From contig NZ_JAFHKM010000002.1 in assembly GCF_016937515.1 (NCBI RefSeq), positions 1,917,001-1,981,000 on the forward strand: DNA of 64,000 nucleotides, given 5' to 3'. Source of the stretch: Cohnella algarum (lineage in GTDB: Bacteria; Bacillota; Bacilli; Paenibacillales; Paenibacillaceae). Positions 52,764 through 60,910 of the stretch are shown here, piece by piece (position 1 is the first letter of the stretch; each line of letters begins with the position of its first letter). The position numbers and the translations under genes were made by a program. The notes under the pieces were generated by a model. It was not told where the DNA came from, searched no databases, and saw only the letters and a program-made list of their open reading frames with translations.

Positions 52764-53519
52764 ATGCGTTTTCAACGGAAAATCGCGCTGCTTTCCGCAG
52801 GATTTTTGCTGCTCTTTTCATCCGGCGTGCCCTCGTCTTCGGCGGAAGCGCCTTACAATAGATCCTATTACGAAACCCGGGGAGAAGTCGTGTGGGAAGT
52901 GCCGGGCAACGAGAAGCTGGTCGCGCTCACGTTCGACGACGGGCCCGATCCGGAGGATACGCCGCGAATTTTGGATATTCTGAACAGGCACGGCGCGCGG
53001 GCGACTTTTTTTGTTATGGGCAAAAAAGCGCGCGAGCATCCCGAAATCGTGCAGCGGGAAGCGCGGGAAGGGCATGAGGTGGCGAATCATACGTTTTCGC
53101 ATCTTGTGCTCGGCCGCTCCGTGCCGGCTTCCCGCATTCGCGAGGAGATCGTGGCGACGCAGGAAGCGATCGCGGAAGCGACCGGCCGCACGTCCCACCT
53201 GTTTCGTCCGCCGGAGGGCGTTTTCGATCCCCATGTGCTGGAGGTCATCAAGCGCGAGGGGCTTCAGACGGTCATGTGGTCGTGGCATCAGGATACGCAC
53301 GACTGGTCGCGGCCGGGAGCGGATCGGATCGTCGGGACGGTGCTCGGGCATGTCCGCAACGGCGATATCGTGTTAATGCACGATTTCGTATACGGACCGA
53401 GCCAGACGGTCGAAGCGCTGTCCCGGATTTTGCCGCAGCTGAAAAAGGAAGGGTTTCGCTTCGTTACCGTTTCCGAGCTGCTCGGGCATAGCCGCGCCGT
53501 CGGCAAAAATAACGATTGA
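52764..53519 (+). CDS. Secreted polysaccharide deacetylase
   Basis: A 251-residue exported NodB-type esterase acting on N-acetylated glycans such as peptidoglycan or chitin. A signal peptide spans about 1-28. The catalytic and metal motifs are TFDDGPDPEDTPRIL (Asp-Asp), HEVANHTFSHLVL (HxxxxH metal pair), RPPEGVFDPH, WHQDTHDW and IVLMHDF (final His). AAGGAGG precedes ATG 52764. The nearby spore genes suggest a spore-cortex or cell-wall role, but the chitinase upstream leaves a chitin role open. Confidence 0.92.
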   Translation: MRFQRKIALLSAGFLLLFSSGVPSSSAEAPYNRSYYETRGEVVWEVPGNEKLVALTFDDGPDPEDTPRILDILNRHGARATFFVMGKKAREHPEIVQREAREGHEVANHTFSHLVLGRSVPASRIREEIVATQEAIAEATGRTSHLFRPPEGVFDPHVLEVIKREGLQTVMWSWHQDTHDWSRPGADRIVGTVLGHVRNGDIVLMHDFVYGPSQTVEALSRILPQLKKEGFRFVTVSELLGHSRAVGKNND

Positions 53520-53583
53520 CATCTAAAGTGAGAACGATTATCATTTCAATCATAGCGTAAAATCAGGGTGAGAATCGTTTTCA
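53516..53583 (+). promoter_or_regulatory. Promoter with two Fur boxes (iron ATPase gene)
   Basis: TTGACA (53516-53521), 17 bp, TATCAT (53539-53544). A near-perfect Fur box TGAGAAC-G-ATTATCA (53529-53543) overlaps the -10, and a second, weaker one TGAGAAT-C-GTTTTCA lies at 53569-53583. The -35 overlaps the stop of the deacetylase gene. Confidence 0.85.
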
Positions 53584-53616
53584 ACCATATATCAGAACGA
53601 GCGGGGAGAGGATTCC

Positions 53617-54477
53617 ATGTCGCGTCTAAGCACGAAACAGCTGTCTCTCGGATACGGAAGCAGACGCATAGTGGAGGAGCTGGATTTGCTTGTGCCGGAC
53701 GGGAAAATAACCGCCCTGGTCGGCTCCAACGGATCGGGCAAGTCGACGATTTTGAAATCGATGGCGCGGATTTTGAATCCGCTGGGCGGCGGCGTCTATT
53801 TGGACGGAAAGCAGATTCACCGCCAGCCGACGAAGGAAGTGGCGAAGCAGCTGGCGATCCTGCCGCAAAATCCGACCGCGCCGGAAGGGCTGACGGTTCG
53901 CGAGCTCGTCTCGTTCGGCCGGTATCCGCATCAGAAAGGGTTCGGAACGCTGACGACGGAAGACCTGCGCATGGTCGATTGGGCGCTGCAGGCGACCAAT
54001 ATGTCCGATTTCAGCGAGCGTTCCGCCGACCAGCTGTCGGGCGGACAACGCCAGCGGGCATGGATCGCGATGGCGCTGGCGCAGGGAACCGACGTTCTGC
54101 TCCTTGACGAGCCGACGACGTTCCTCGACATGGCGCACCAAATCGAAGTGATGATGCTGCTCGAGAAGCTGAACGCGGAGCAGCGGCGCACGATCGTCAT
54201 GGTCGTTCACGATTTGAATCATGCCGCCCGCTATGCGCATCACCTGGTGGCCCTGAAGCAGGGGACGGTGCTGTACGAAGGCAAGCCGGATGAAGTGATG
54301 ACGCCGGAAATGCTGCGGGTCGTTTTCGGCATCGACGCCGACGTGATTCCCGATCCGAGGTCGGGCACTCCGATGTGCCTGCCGTACGGCCTGGCGCCGG
54401 AATTGCCGGGGGGAGCGCAGGCGCAGACGGGAGAATCCCGCCAGCTGCAAGGAACGGCGGTCGCGGCGGTGGGCTAG
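53617..54477 (+). CDS. Iron-siderophore ABC transporter ATPase (FecE/FhuC/YusV-like), orphan
   Basis: A 286-residue importer ATPase. Walker A is GSNGSGKST near residue 41, the Q-loop region [16 protein letters not shown] is typical of FhuC/BtuD/FecE-like ATPases, the signature is [20 protein letters not shown], Walker [14 protein letters not shown] and switch [13 protein letters not shown]. The C-terminal 30 residues are extra and low in complexity. No permease or binding protein is adjacent, and the gene has its own double Fur promoter and terminator. This matches B. subtilis YusV, which serves several siderophore importers. Confidence 0.92.
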   Translation: MSRLSTKQLSLGYGSRRIVEELDLLVPDGKITALVGSNGSGKSTILKSMARILNPLGGGVYLDGKQIHRQPTKEVAKQLAILPQNPTAPEGLTVRELVSFGRYPHQKGFGTLTTEDLRMVDWALQATNMSDFSERSADQLSGGQRQRAWIAMALAQGTDVLLLDEPTTFLDMAHQIEVMMLLEKLNAEQRRTIVMVVHDLNHAARYAHHLVALKQGTVLYEGKPDEVMTPEMLRVVFGIDADVIPDPRSGTPMCLPYGLAPELPGGAQAQTGESRQLQGTAVAAVG

Positions 54478-54518
54478 ATATCGCCGCCGGCACGCGGAGA
54501 ATATACTTAAGCTACAGC

Positions 54519-54546
54519 GGTCGCTCCTGCCAGGGGCGGCCTTTTT
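54519..54546 (+). terminator. Intrinsic terminator after the iron ATPase gene
   Basis: GGTCGCTCCT pairs with AGGGGCGGCC (with G-U pairs) around GCC, followed by TTTTT. Confidence 0.75.
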
Positions 54547-54885
54547 CCGCCTATCGTTGTCATTGCTCGCGGCCGACTGTAAAATGAAGGTATTCCGAGC
54601 CGGGGGAGAGCGGTCCGCGCAAGGCCGATCCGGCAGACCGGCGCGGCTTGGGGAGATCGGCATTAGCGGATCGACGAAAGGAATGAAAGCGTTACAATGC
54701 CGATCCGCCTGCCTGATGCCGAGATTTCGGCTTCTCCAGTCCTTTTGCTTTTCCAAGGGCCGATCGGCGCGGAAGGCCTCAACCTGCGTTTGTCCCGGAC
54801 GAACCCGGCTCCAATCGGACGTGCCCGCGTTCGAACGTTTATTCGCGGATTACTATTTTTTCATAGACTATGGAGGGTTGCGTCC
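54547..54885. other. Intergenic region before the MoxR operon
   Basis: About 340 bp with no recognisable gene. The last 60 bp (TACTATTTTTTCATAGACTATGG) are AT-rich and hold a CTATttttttcATAG dyad that may be part of the promoter; I see no strong sigma-A match. Confidence 0.5.
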
Positions 54886-55860
54886 ATGAATTCGATCGAA
54901 GAAGTCGGCCGCCAGGCGTCAGCCATCAAGGAGCAAATCGCCGCCGCCGTCGTAGGAAAGTCGGAAGTCGTGGAGTTCCTCCTCATCGCGCTTCTGGCTT
55001 CCGGACACGTTATCCTGGAGGATGTGCCGGGAACCGGCAAAACGCTTCTCGCCAAATCGCTCTCCAAAACGCTCGATTGCGATTTCAGAAGAGTTCAGTT
55101 TACCGCCGACCTTCTCCCTACCGACATTACGGGCGTTAATTTTTACAATCAGCAGACCGGCCGGTTCGAGCTGCGCAAAGGGCCGGCTTTTACGAACGTT
55201 TTGCTGGCCGACGAGCTGAACCGGGCGACTCCGCGCACGCAGTCCAGCCTTCTGGAATGCATGGAGGAGCGCCAGGTGACGATCGACGGGGAGACGCTGC
55301 CGCTCGAGGCGCCGTTTCTGGTCGTCGCCACCCAAAATCCGATCGAAAACCACGGCACCTTTCCGCTCCCGGAAGCGCAGCTGGACCGGTTTATGATGCG
55401 GATTTCCGTCGGGTATCCGGCGGCCGGCGAGGAGCTTGAAATTTTGCGTCGCTATTCGGCTCGCGATCCGCTTCCGACGCTTCGGCCGGTCATGGACAAA
55501 GCGCGTCTGCTCGCGCTGCAAAGCTTCGTTCCCCAAGTGCGAATAAGCGACGATCTGCTGAACTACATGCTCGCGGTCGTCGCGGCGACCCGCGAGCATG
55601 CCGAAATCCTGAGCGGGGTCAGCCCCCGGGGCAGCCTTCAATGGGTGAAGGCCGCGCAGGCCCGCGCCTTGCTGCGCGGTCGCGAATACGTCGTGCCGGA
55701 CGATATCCGCGCCCTGGCGGCGCCGGTGCTGGAGCATCGCCTTGTGCCGAAGGACGGGTTCGGGTTCGGGCGCGACCAATTGAAAAGCCTGCTGCAGCGC
55801 ATCGTCGCGGATGTCCCCGTCCCGACGGAGCCGGCGCTCGAACGAGGCCTCGGCAGATGA
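54886..55860 (+). CDS. MoxR-family AAA ATPase
   Basis: A 324-residue AAA+ chaperone-type ATPase. Walker A is EDVPGTGKTLLAKSL near residue 45, Walker B LLADELNRATPRTQSSLLE near 110, then RQVTIDGETLPL, the sensor VVATQNPIENHGTFPLPEAQ and the arginine finger region LDRFMMRI. MoxR proteins assist assembly or activation of partner proteins, often encoded beside DUF58 proteins. The start is ATG 54886 with GGAGG 9 bp upstream. It overlaps the DUF58 gene by 4 bp (ATGA). Confidence 0.93.
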   Translation: MNSIEEVGRQASAIKEQIAAAVVGKSEVVEFLLIALLASGHVILEDVPGTGKTLLAKSLSKTLDCDFRRVQFTADLLPTDITGVNFYNQQTGRFELRKGPAFTNVLLADELNRATPRTQSSLLECMEERQVTIDGETLPLEAPFLVVATQNPIENHGTFPLPEAQLDRFMMRISVGYPAAGEELEILRRYSARDPLPTLRPVMDKARLLALQSFVPQVRISDDLLNYMLAVVAATREHAEILSGVSPRGSLQWVKAAQARALLRGREYVVPDDIRALAAPVLEHRLVPKDGFGFGRDQLKSLLQRIVADVPVPTEPALERGLGR

Positions 55861-56957
55861 TCATTGTGTGGCTGCTGACCGTGTTCGGGGCTGTCTATTT
55901 GGTGCAGCACGGGCTGTTTCGCCTATGGGGCAAGGCCGGAATCGAATATGAGCGAACGTTCAGCCAGCCCTACGTGCACGCCGGCCAGACGGTCGTCATG
56001 ACGGAAACCATCGTCAATCGCAAGCTGCTTCCGCTTCCCTGGCTGCGAGTGGAAACGATCATGCCGTCGATGCTTCGGTTCAAGCATCAAAACGCGGAAA
56101 CGGCGATCAGCGCCGGAACTTTGCTGCAAAATCATGCGAGCTTGTTCAGCCTGCCCCCTTTTTCCAAGGTGGTGCGCAAGCATGAGGTGGCCTGCGTGCG
56201 GCGAGGGATTTATCGCGTGCCTACGCTAGCTTTCACGTTCGGAGACGCCTTCGGATCGGCAGTCGGGAAAATGGACCGGGAAACGGATTGCTCCATCGTC
56301 GTATTTCCCCGGGTGAAGGAGATCGCGGAACTGCCGCTGTCAGCCCGGCGGTTTATGCAGAGCGTGCTCAGCCTGTCGGATGCGTTCATGGAAAATCACC
56401 ACCATGTGGCGGGGGTGCGCGATTATCGGGGCGGCGATTCGTTTCGGCTGATCAATTGGAATGCGACCGCCCGGACGGGAAGGCTGCTGGTGAACAAACG
56501 CGAGACGATGCTGGACAACGATTTGACGATCGTGCTCAATGCCGAATTGATGGACGATTCGACCAATCGGAGAATCGGGCCGGACGCGTTCGAGGAAGCG
56601 CTCGGGTACGCCGCCTCGGTCATTCGCCATATGCAGCAAAGCGGGGGCAAATCCGGGCTTATTTTTAACGGAAAAACGGCGGACCCGCACCAAGTTCCGC
56701 TTCGGGTCGAGCCGCGCGCCGGGAGCGAACAGCTGCTGCACCTATTCCGCTTGATAGCGGGCTTCGAAGCGGTCGTGAAGCTGGATTTGGTTTACGTGCT
56801 GGAGGAATTGCTCGCTTCCGGGGTGCGGAACGCCAATTTCCTGATCATGACGGCCTTTATGACGCCGAAGCAGCAGCAGTTGGCCAATCGATTGCGGCAG
56901 TCGGGCAATCGGGTCGAAACGATGCTGTTGTACCGGGAACGGGAGGCTTCCGGATGA
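55857..56957 (+). CDS. DUF58 domain protein
   Basis: A 366-residue protein with one or two N-terminal membrane segments (IIVWLLTVFGAVYLVQHGLF), a beta-rich extracellular-like middle (LPLPWLRVETIMPS) and the DUF58 core HHVAGVRDYRGGDSFRLINW near residue 180, which resembles a von Willebrand A fold. It is normally the partner of MoxR ATPases in cell-envelope or stress functions. It overlaps both neighbours by 4 bp, so the three genes are tightly coupled. Confidence 0.9.
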   Translation: MIIVWLLTVFGAVYLVQHGLFRLWGKAGIEYERTFSQPYVHAGQTVVMTETIVNRKLLPLPWLRVETIMPSMLRFKHQNAETAISAGTLLQNHASLFSLPPFSKVVRKHEVACVRRGIYRVPTLAFTFGDAFGSAVGKMDRETDCSIVVFPRVKEIAELPLSARRFMQSVLSLSDAFMENHHHVAGVRDYRGGDSFRLINWNATARTGRLLVNKRETMLDNDLTIVLNAELMDDSTNRRIGPDAFEEALGYAASVIRHMQQSGGKSGLIFNGKTADPHQVPLRVEPRAGSEQLLHLFRLIAGFEAVVKLDLVYVLEELLASGVRNANFLIMTAFMTPKQQQLANRLRQSGNRVETMLLYREREASG

Positions 56958-58351
56958 GCGACGGACAAAAATCCGGCAAATCGCCAGGCGGGCGGGAACG
57001 TTCGCGACTCCGCGGGGAAGGCCGGGCGAAGTCCCTGTTCGCCGCGGCGGCGCAGGCGTGGGCATGGCTGCCGGCTATGCTCGTTCTTGCGGAGACGGCC
57101 GGGACGGGCCCTCTGCCGCGATGGCTCGGCGTGGCCGCGGGAGCCGCCCTGCTGGCGGCGGCGCTTGCGGTCGTCCGGCATCTGCCGCGCTGGGTCGTTC
57201 GCTTCGCGCTGTTCGGGGCCTTTGTCGCCGTCCTTGCGGGGGCCGTCTTCTACGCGAACGCGGCGCTGCTGCTGCCGGTTCTGTTTCTCGGAGCTGTTGC
57301 CTGGCAAAGCGGCCGGCCCCCCGGCTGGCTGGGCATCGGTGCCGCCGGGGTGGCCGTGGCCGCGGTCGTCTCGATCGCGGCCAGGTGGGCGCCGGAGCTT
57401 GCCGCCTATCGGCTTTTCTTGGTCCTGACGGGAGTCTTCTGGTTCGTCGTGCTGCTTGCCGCGGGACATAGCAGGCAGCTCGATGCGGCCGGGCTCGGCC
57501 AGAATATCGTCACCCGCGCCGTGTCTGCGGCGAACCGGAAGTATTTGATCGGGCTGATTGCGGTCGTGCTCGCGGTTTTTCTGATGACGAGCGGGCTTTC
57601 GGCGTGGAGCGCGATCGCGGAATATTTGAATCGGCTTATCCCCGAAGGAGGAAGCGCCGATCCGCCTCCGGCACCTCCTCCTCCCATGCCTGCAATGCCC
57701 GAAGGCATGTTTCCCGAAGAGGGCGAGCCCGCCCCCGCATGGCTTCGAAGGCTGATGGACGCGGCGATGTACGCGATCGCCGGAGCCGCGGCGGCGTTTC
57801 TCCTGTGGCTGCTGGCGCGCCATTATCTGCTCGACCGTTCATGGTACCGATCGCTGCTCGCACGGTTGCGAAAGCTGTGGCAATGGGTGTTTGCGGAGCG
57901 GAAGCCGGAGGGGGTTCCGCTTTACGAAGAAGAGAGGGAAAGCGTCCTCGATATCCGCAAAATGCTGCGGGAGGTTCGCTTGACCCGGGGGCGGGGAGGC
58001 ATGCGAGCGGGCCGCTTGAACCGCGAGGAGTGGGAAAGGCTGAGCCCGGAGGATAAAGTGAGGCGGCTGTATGAAGATGCCGTTTCGACCGGCATTCGGG
58101 CGGGCTTTCCGTTTCGCCCGTCCCGGACGCCGTCCGAGACGCTCGACGAGCTGGAGGCGTGGCTGGCGGAAGCTCCGCCGAAAGCTTCCGCTGCCGCGAG
58201 CGGGGCCGGCGGATTGCGCGAATGGCTGGGCGCCGGCAAAAGGCGGCTGCGCGAAGCCTACGAAAAGGCGCGCTACGGCAATGCCGCGCCTTCGGAGGAG
58301 GAGCTTCGCGCGTTCGCGGACGCCTACCCGTGGCGGGAGAAAAAGCGGTGA
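56954..58351 (+). CDS. Membrane protein with C-terminal DUF4129-like domain
   Basis: A 465-residue protein. About eight membrane segments occupy residues 30-215, a Pro/Glu-rich loop lies near 233-260 (SADPPPAPPPPMPAMPEGMF), one more segment spans about 272-295 and a cytoplasmic C-terminal domain follows (LSPEDKVRRLYEDAVSTGIR, SETLDELEAWLAEA), which resembles DUF4129. MoxR-DUF58-DUF4129 sets usually end with a transglutaminase of the TgpA type; none follows. The recognition of DUF4129 is by order and pattern. Confidence 0.75.
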   Translation: MSDGQKSGKSPGGRERSRLRGEGRAKSLFAAAAQAWAWLPAMLVLAETAGTGPLPRWLGVAAGAALLAAALAVVRHLPRWVVRFALFGAFVAVLAGAVFYANAALLLPVLFLGAVAWQSGRPPGWLGIGAAGVAVAAVVSIAARWAPELAAYRLFLVLTGVFWFVVLLAAGHSRQLDAAGLGQNIVTRAVSAANRKYLIGLIAVVLAVFLMTSGLSAWSAIAEYLNRLIPEGGSADPPPAPPPPMPAMPEGMFPEEGEPAPAWLRRLMDAAMYAIAGAAAAFLLWLLARHYLLDRSWYRSLLARLRKLWQWVFAERKPEGVPLYEEERESVLDIRKMLREVRLTRGRGGMRAGRLNREEWERLSPEDKVRRLYEDAVSTGIRAGFPFRPSRTPSETLDELEAWLAEAPPKASAAASGAGGLREWLGAGKRRLREAYEKARYGNAAPSEEELRAFADAYPWREKKR

Positions 58352-58392
58352 GCGAGTTGAGGCAGCCGGCAGCGCCGGCTGCTTTTTCGTCT

Positions 58393-58585
58393 ATGTTGGA
58401 TTTTATCCAATCGGCGGAGCGAGAAACGGGAAAACGGCGGTCTACAGTGGATTTTATCCAACGAGAACGGGAGTTTCGGACGAAATCCCCGAAAAAGCTT
58501 CGCCAGATTGGACGAAATCCAACGAAGATAGCGAGTTTCGTGAAAAAGCCGGTTTTTGATTGGACAAAATCCAACGAAGCTTCGC
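58393..58585. repeat. TGGATTTTATCCA palindrome repeat, copy 2
   Basis: The same block order as at 44412: TTGGATTTTATCCAAT, GTGGATTTTATCCAAC, ATTGGACGAAATCCAAC and ATTGGACAAAATCCAAC, with AACGGGA(G/A)TTTCGG and CCCCGAAAAAG spacers. It starts 40 bp after the DUF4129 stop. Confidence 0.85.
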
Positions 58586-58590
58586 CAAAC

Positions 58591-58956
58591 CTAACGCAGC
58601 CCTGCGTAACCCTGCATAACCCTGCGCAGCCCTGCGTAACCCTGCATAACCCTGCGCAGCCCTGCGTAACCCTGCATAACCCTGCGTAACCCTGCATAAC
58701 CCTGCATAACCCTGCATAACCCTGCATAACCCTGCATAACCCTGCATAACCCTGCATAACCTGCGCAGCCCTGCGTAACCCTGCGTAACCCTGCGTAGCC
58801 CTGCGTAGCCCTGCGTAACCCTGCGTAACCCTGCGTAACTGCAAGCTGTTCCACCATGTACCTGCACCGAACCTCGTTCGCGCAAGCCTGCCCTAAGTTT
58901 AGGGCACCATGCGGCGGCCGGTTGACCGAATGAAAGTCCGTCAAGTTCTCCGACAT
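58591..58956 (-). CDS. Possible small repeat protein read through the 10-bp array
   Basis: A 121-codon open frame starts at ATG 58956, with AGGAAGG 7 bp upstream, and reads MSENLTDFHSVNRPPHGALN followed by a Cys-containing segment and then copies of VTQGYAGLRR/VMQGYAGLCR. The repeat part is a direct result of the TTAYGCAGGG array, which lacks stops in all minus-strand frames. The unique first 45 codons and the ribosome site are what make translation conceivable. No relative is known to me, and the frame may be accidental. Confidence 0.25.
   Translation of the reverse strand: MSENLTDFHSVNRPPHGALNLGQACANEVRCRYMVEQLAVTQGYAGLRRATQGYAGLRRVTQGCAGYAGLCRVMQGYAGLCRVMQGYAGLRRVMQGYAGLRRVMQGYAGLRRVMQGYAGLR
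58597..58840. repeat. 10-bp tandem repeat array
   Basis: About 24 copies of CCCTGCRTAA (R = A or G; some units CCCTGCGCAG or CCCTGCGTAG), with runs of identical CCCTGCATAA units in the middle (58676-58757). One unit has lost a C (near 58758-58768). It sits between repeat copy 2 and the metal importer. Confidence 0.93.
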
Positions 58957-59016
58957 ATTCCCGCCTTCCTTTGCATCTGCCAAAAAGGCCCCGGCAGACT
59001 TTTTTTGGCGAAAATG

Positions 59017-59044
59017 TTGCACTAGGTAAAAACATTTGTATAAT
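59017..59044 (+). promoter_or_regulatory. Promoter of the metal importer operon
   Basis: TTGCAC (59017-59022), 16 bp, TATAAT (59039-59044). No Zur or MntR consensus is recognisable with confidence around it. A leader of about 90 bases follows. Confidence 0.6.
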
Positions 59045-59137
59045 ATTAAAAAAGAGGCGCCGATAAAAATAATGGTCGTCCAGGAAACATATTTTGATTC
59101 GAACAATAAAATAAGAGCAAGCAAGGAGAGGAACGAA

Positions 59138-60097
59138 ATGAAATTCAAATTGGCTTCATCCGTAAAGCGGCTTATTCTTCTTGTCGTGTTTCTGACGCTG
59201 GCGATGTCCGTCTTGGCGGCATGCGGAAACGGCACCGGAAACGAAGGGGAAAACGGCGCGAGAGAAGGCAAACTGCAAGTTACGACGACGACCGGCATGA
59301 TCGCGGATTTGGCGAGGGAAATCGGAGGCGACCATGTCGAAGTGGTCGGCCTCATGGGTCCGGGCGTCGATCCGCACTTGTACAAAGCGACGCAAGGCGA
59401 TATCGCCAAGCTGGAAAATGCCGACGTGATTCTGTACGGCGGACTTCATCTGGAAGGGAAGATGACGGACATTCTGGTCCAGATGGCGAAAGAACGCACG
59501 GTCGTGCCGGTAACGGAAGGGATTCCCGAAGACCGGCTGCGCATTCTCGACGAGGAAACGGAGGACCCGCACGTCTGGTTCGACGTTTCGCTGTGGATGC
59601 TGGCGGCGGAAAAAGTCCGCGACGTGCTGAGCGAGGCGGATGCCGCGAATAAGGCGGCCTACGAGCAAAACGCGGAAGCTTACTTAAAAGAGCTCGAGGA
59701 GCTTGACGCCTACGTGAAGGAGCAGATCAGCTCGATTCCGGAGCCATCCCGGGTGCTGGTCACCGCCCATGACGCCTTCGGATATTTCGGCGATGCGTAC
59801 GGAATGGAAGTGGTCGGCTTGCAGGGCATCAGCACGGCATCCGAATACGGCTCCAAGGATGTGATGGCGCTGCGCGACCTGATCGTGGAGCGGGGCATCA
59901 AGGCGGTGTTCGTCGAATCGAGCGTCTCGACCCAATCGATCGAAGCCGTCATCGAAGGGGCGAAGGAAAAGGGACATGAGGTTGTCATCGGCGGAGAGCT
60001 GTTCTCCGACGCGATGGGAGCCGAGGGCACGCCGGAAGGCACGTACATCGGAATGGTCCGGCATAACGCGGAGACGATCGCGAACGCGTTGAAATAA
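59138..60097 (+). CDS. Manganese/zinc ABC transporter solute-binding lipoprotein (TroA/MntA-like)
   Basis: A 319-residue cluster A-I metal binder. Signal peptide with lipobox VLAAC (Cys28). The metal ligands are in the expected places: His in [13 protein letters not shown], His in [11 protein letters not shown], His in [10 protein letters not shown] and the acidic residue in [10 protein letters not shown]. There is no His-rich loop, which points to manganese, or general Mn/Zn/Fe, rather than a dedicated zinc scavenger. ATG 59138 has AAGGAGAGG upstream. It heads a four-gene operon with ATPase and two permeases. Confidence 0.93.
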   Translation: MKFKLASSVKRLILLVVFLTLAMSVLAACGNGTGNEGENGAREGKLQVTTTTGMIADLAREIGGDHVEVVGLMGPGVDPHLYKATQGDIAKLENADVILYGGLHLEGKMTDILVQMAKERTVVPVTEGIPEDRLRILDEETEDPHVWFDVSLWMLAAEKVRDVLSEADAANKAAYEQNAEAYLKELEELDAYVKEQISSIPEPSRVLVTAHDAFGYFGDAYGMEVVGLQGISTASEYGSKDVMALRDLIVERGIKAVFVESSVSTQSIEAVIEGAKEKGHEVVIGGELFSDAMGAEGTPEGTYIGMVRHNAETIANALK

Positions 60098-60117
60098 CGG
60101 AAAGGGAGGACGACAAC

Positions 60118-60906
60118 ATGAGGGACGGAACGGGCAAAACGCCGCCGCTGGCGGTTTCGGGACTGACGGTCGCCTATCAAAAGAAGCCGGTGCTGCGCGA
60201 CGTGACCTTCGAGATCGCCGAGAAGGAGCTCGTCGGCATTATCGGCCCGAACGGCGCCGGCAAGTCGACGCTGATCAAGGCGATCCTCGGCCTGCAGCCC
60301 GCGCTCGCCGGAGAGGCGCTCATTTACGGGAAGCCGTACAAGGACAGCCGGAAGCTGGTCGGTTACGTGCCGCAGCGCGAATCGGTCGACTGGGATTTTC
60401 CGACGAACGCGCTGGACGTCGTGACGATGGGCAGATACGGCCATCTCGGCTTGTTTCGGCGCCCCGGAGCCAAAGAGCGCGCGATGGCGATGGACTGTCT
60501 GGAGAAGGTCGGCATGGCCGATTACGCGCACAGGCAGATCAGCCAGCTGTCCGGCGGCCAGCAGCAGCGGGTGTTTCTCGCCCGGGCGCTGGCCCAGGAC
60601 GCGACGCTATATTTTATGGATGAGCCGTTCGCGGGCGTCGACGCGGCGACGGAGAAAGCGATCGTCACGCTGCTGAACGAACTGAAGCGAAGCGGCAAAA
60701 CGGTGCTCGTCGTCCACCACGACCTGGCGACGGTGACCGATTATTTCGATTCGGTGCTGCTCCTCAACGGCGAGGTCGTCGCCTGCGGGCCGACCGCGAC
60801 GACCTTCACGCCGGAACTGCTGCAGCGGGCCTACGGCGGCAAGCTGGCCTTTTTGACCAAAGCGGAGCAGCCGGAACCTGTAGGCAGCGCCCGCGAAGGG
60901 AAGTGA
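60118..60906 (+). CDS. Manganese/zinc ABC transporter ATPase
   Basis: A 262-residue ATPase of the ZnuC/MntB/TroB type. Walker A is GPNGAGKST near residue 44, [20 protein letters not shown] is the hallmark Q-loop region of metal importers, followed by signature [20 protein letters not shown], Walker [13 protein letters not shown] and switch [11 protein letters not shown]. It lies 20 bp after the binding protein and 4 bp before the first permease. Confidence 0.94.
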   Translation: MRDGTGKTPPLAVSGLTVAYQKKPVLRDVTFEIAEKELVGIIGPNGAGKSTLIKAILGLQPALAGEALIYGKPYKDSRKLVGYVPQRESVDWDFPTNALDVVTMGRYGHLGLFRRPGAKERAMAMDCLEKVGMADYAHRQISQLSGGQQQRVFLARALAQDATLYFMDEPFAGVDAATEKAIVTLLNELKRSGKTVLVVHHDLATVTDYFDSVLLLNGEVVACGPTATTFTPELLQRAYGGKLAFLTKAEQPEPVGSAREGK

Positions 60907-60910
60907 CGAC

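Noticed and set aside
57636-58844. A 402-codon minus-strand open frame through the 10-bp array
   Set aside because: Its upstream part is the array and its downstream part is antisense to the DUF4129 gene; there is no ribosome site at its start.
59000-59137. Zur or MntR operator upstream of the metal importer
   Set aside because: No stretch matches the consensus dyads well enough; metal control is likely but not visible.
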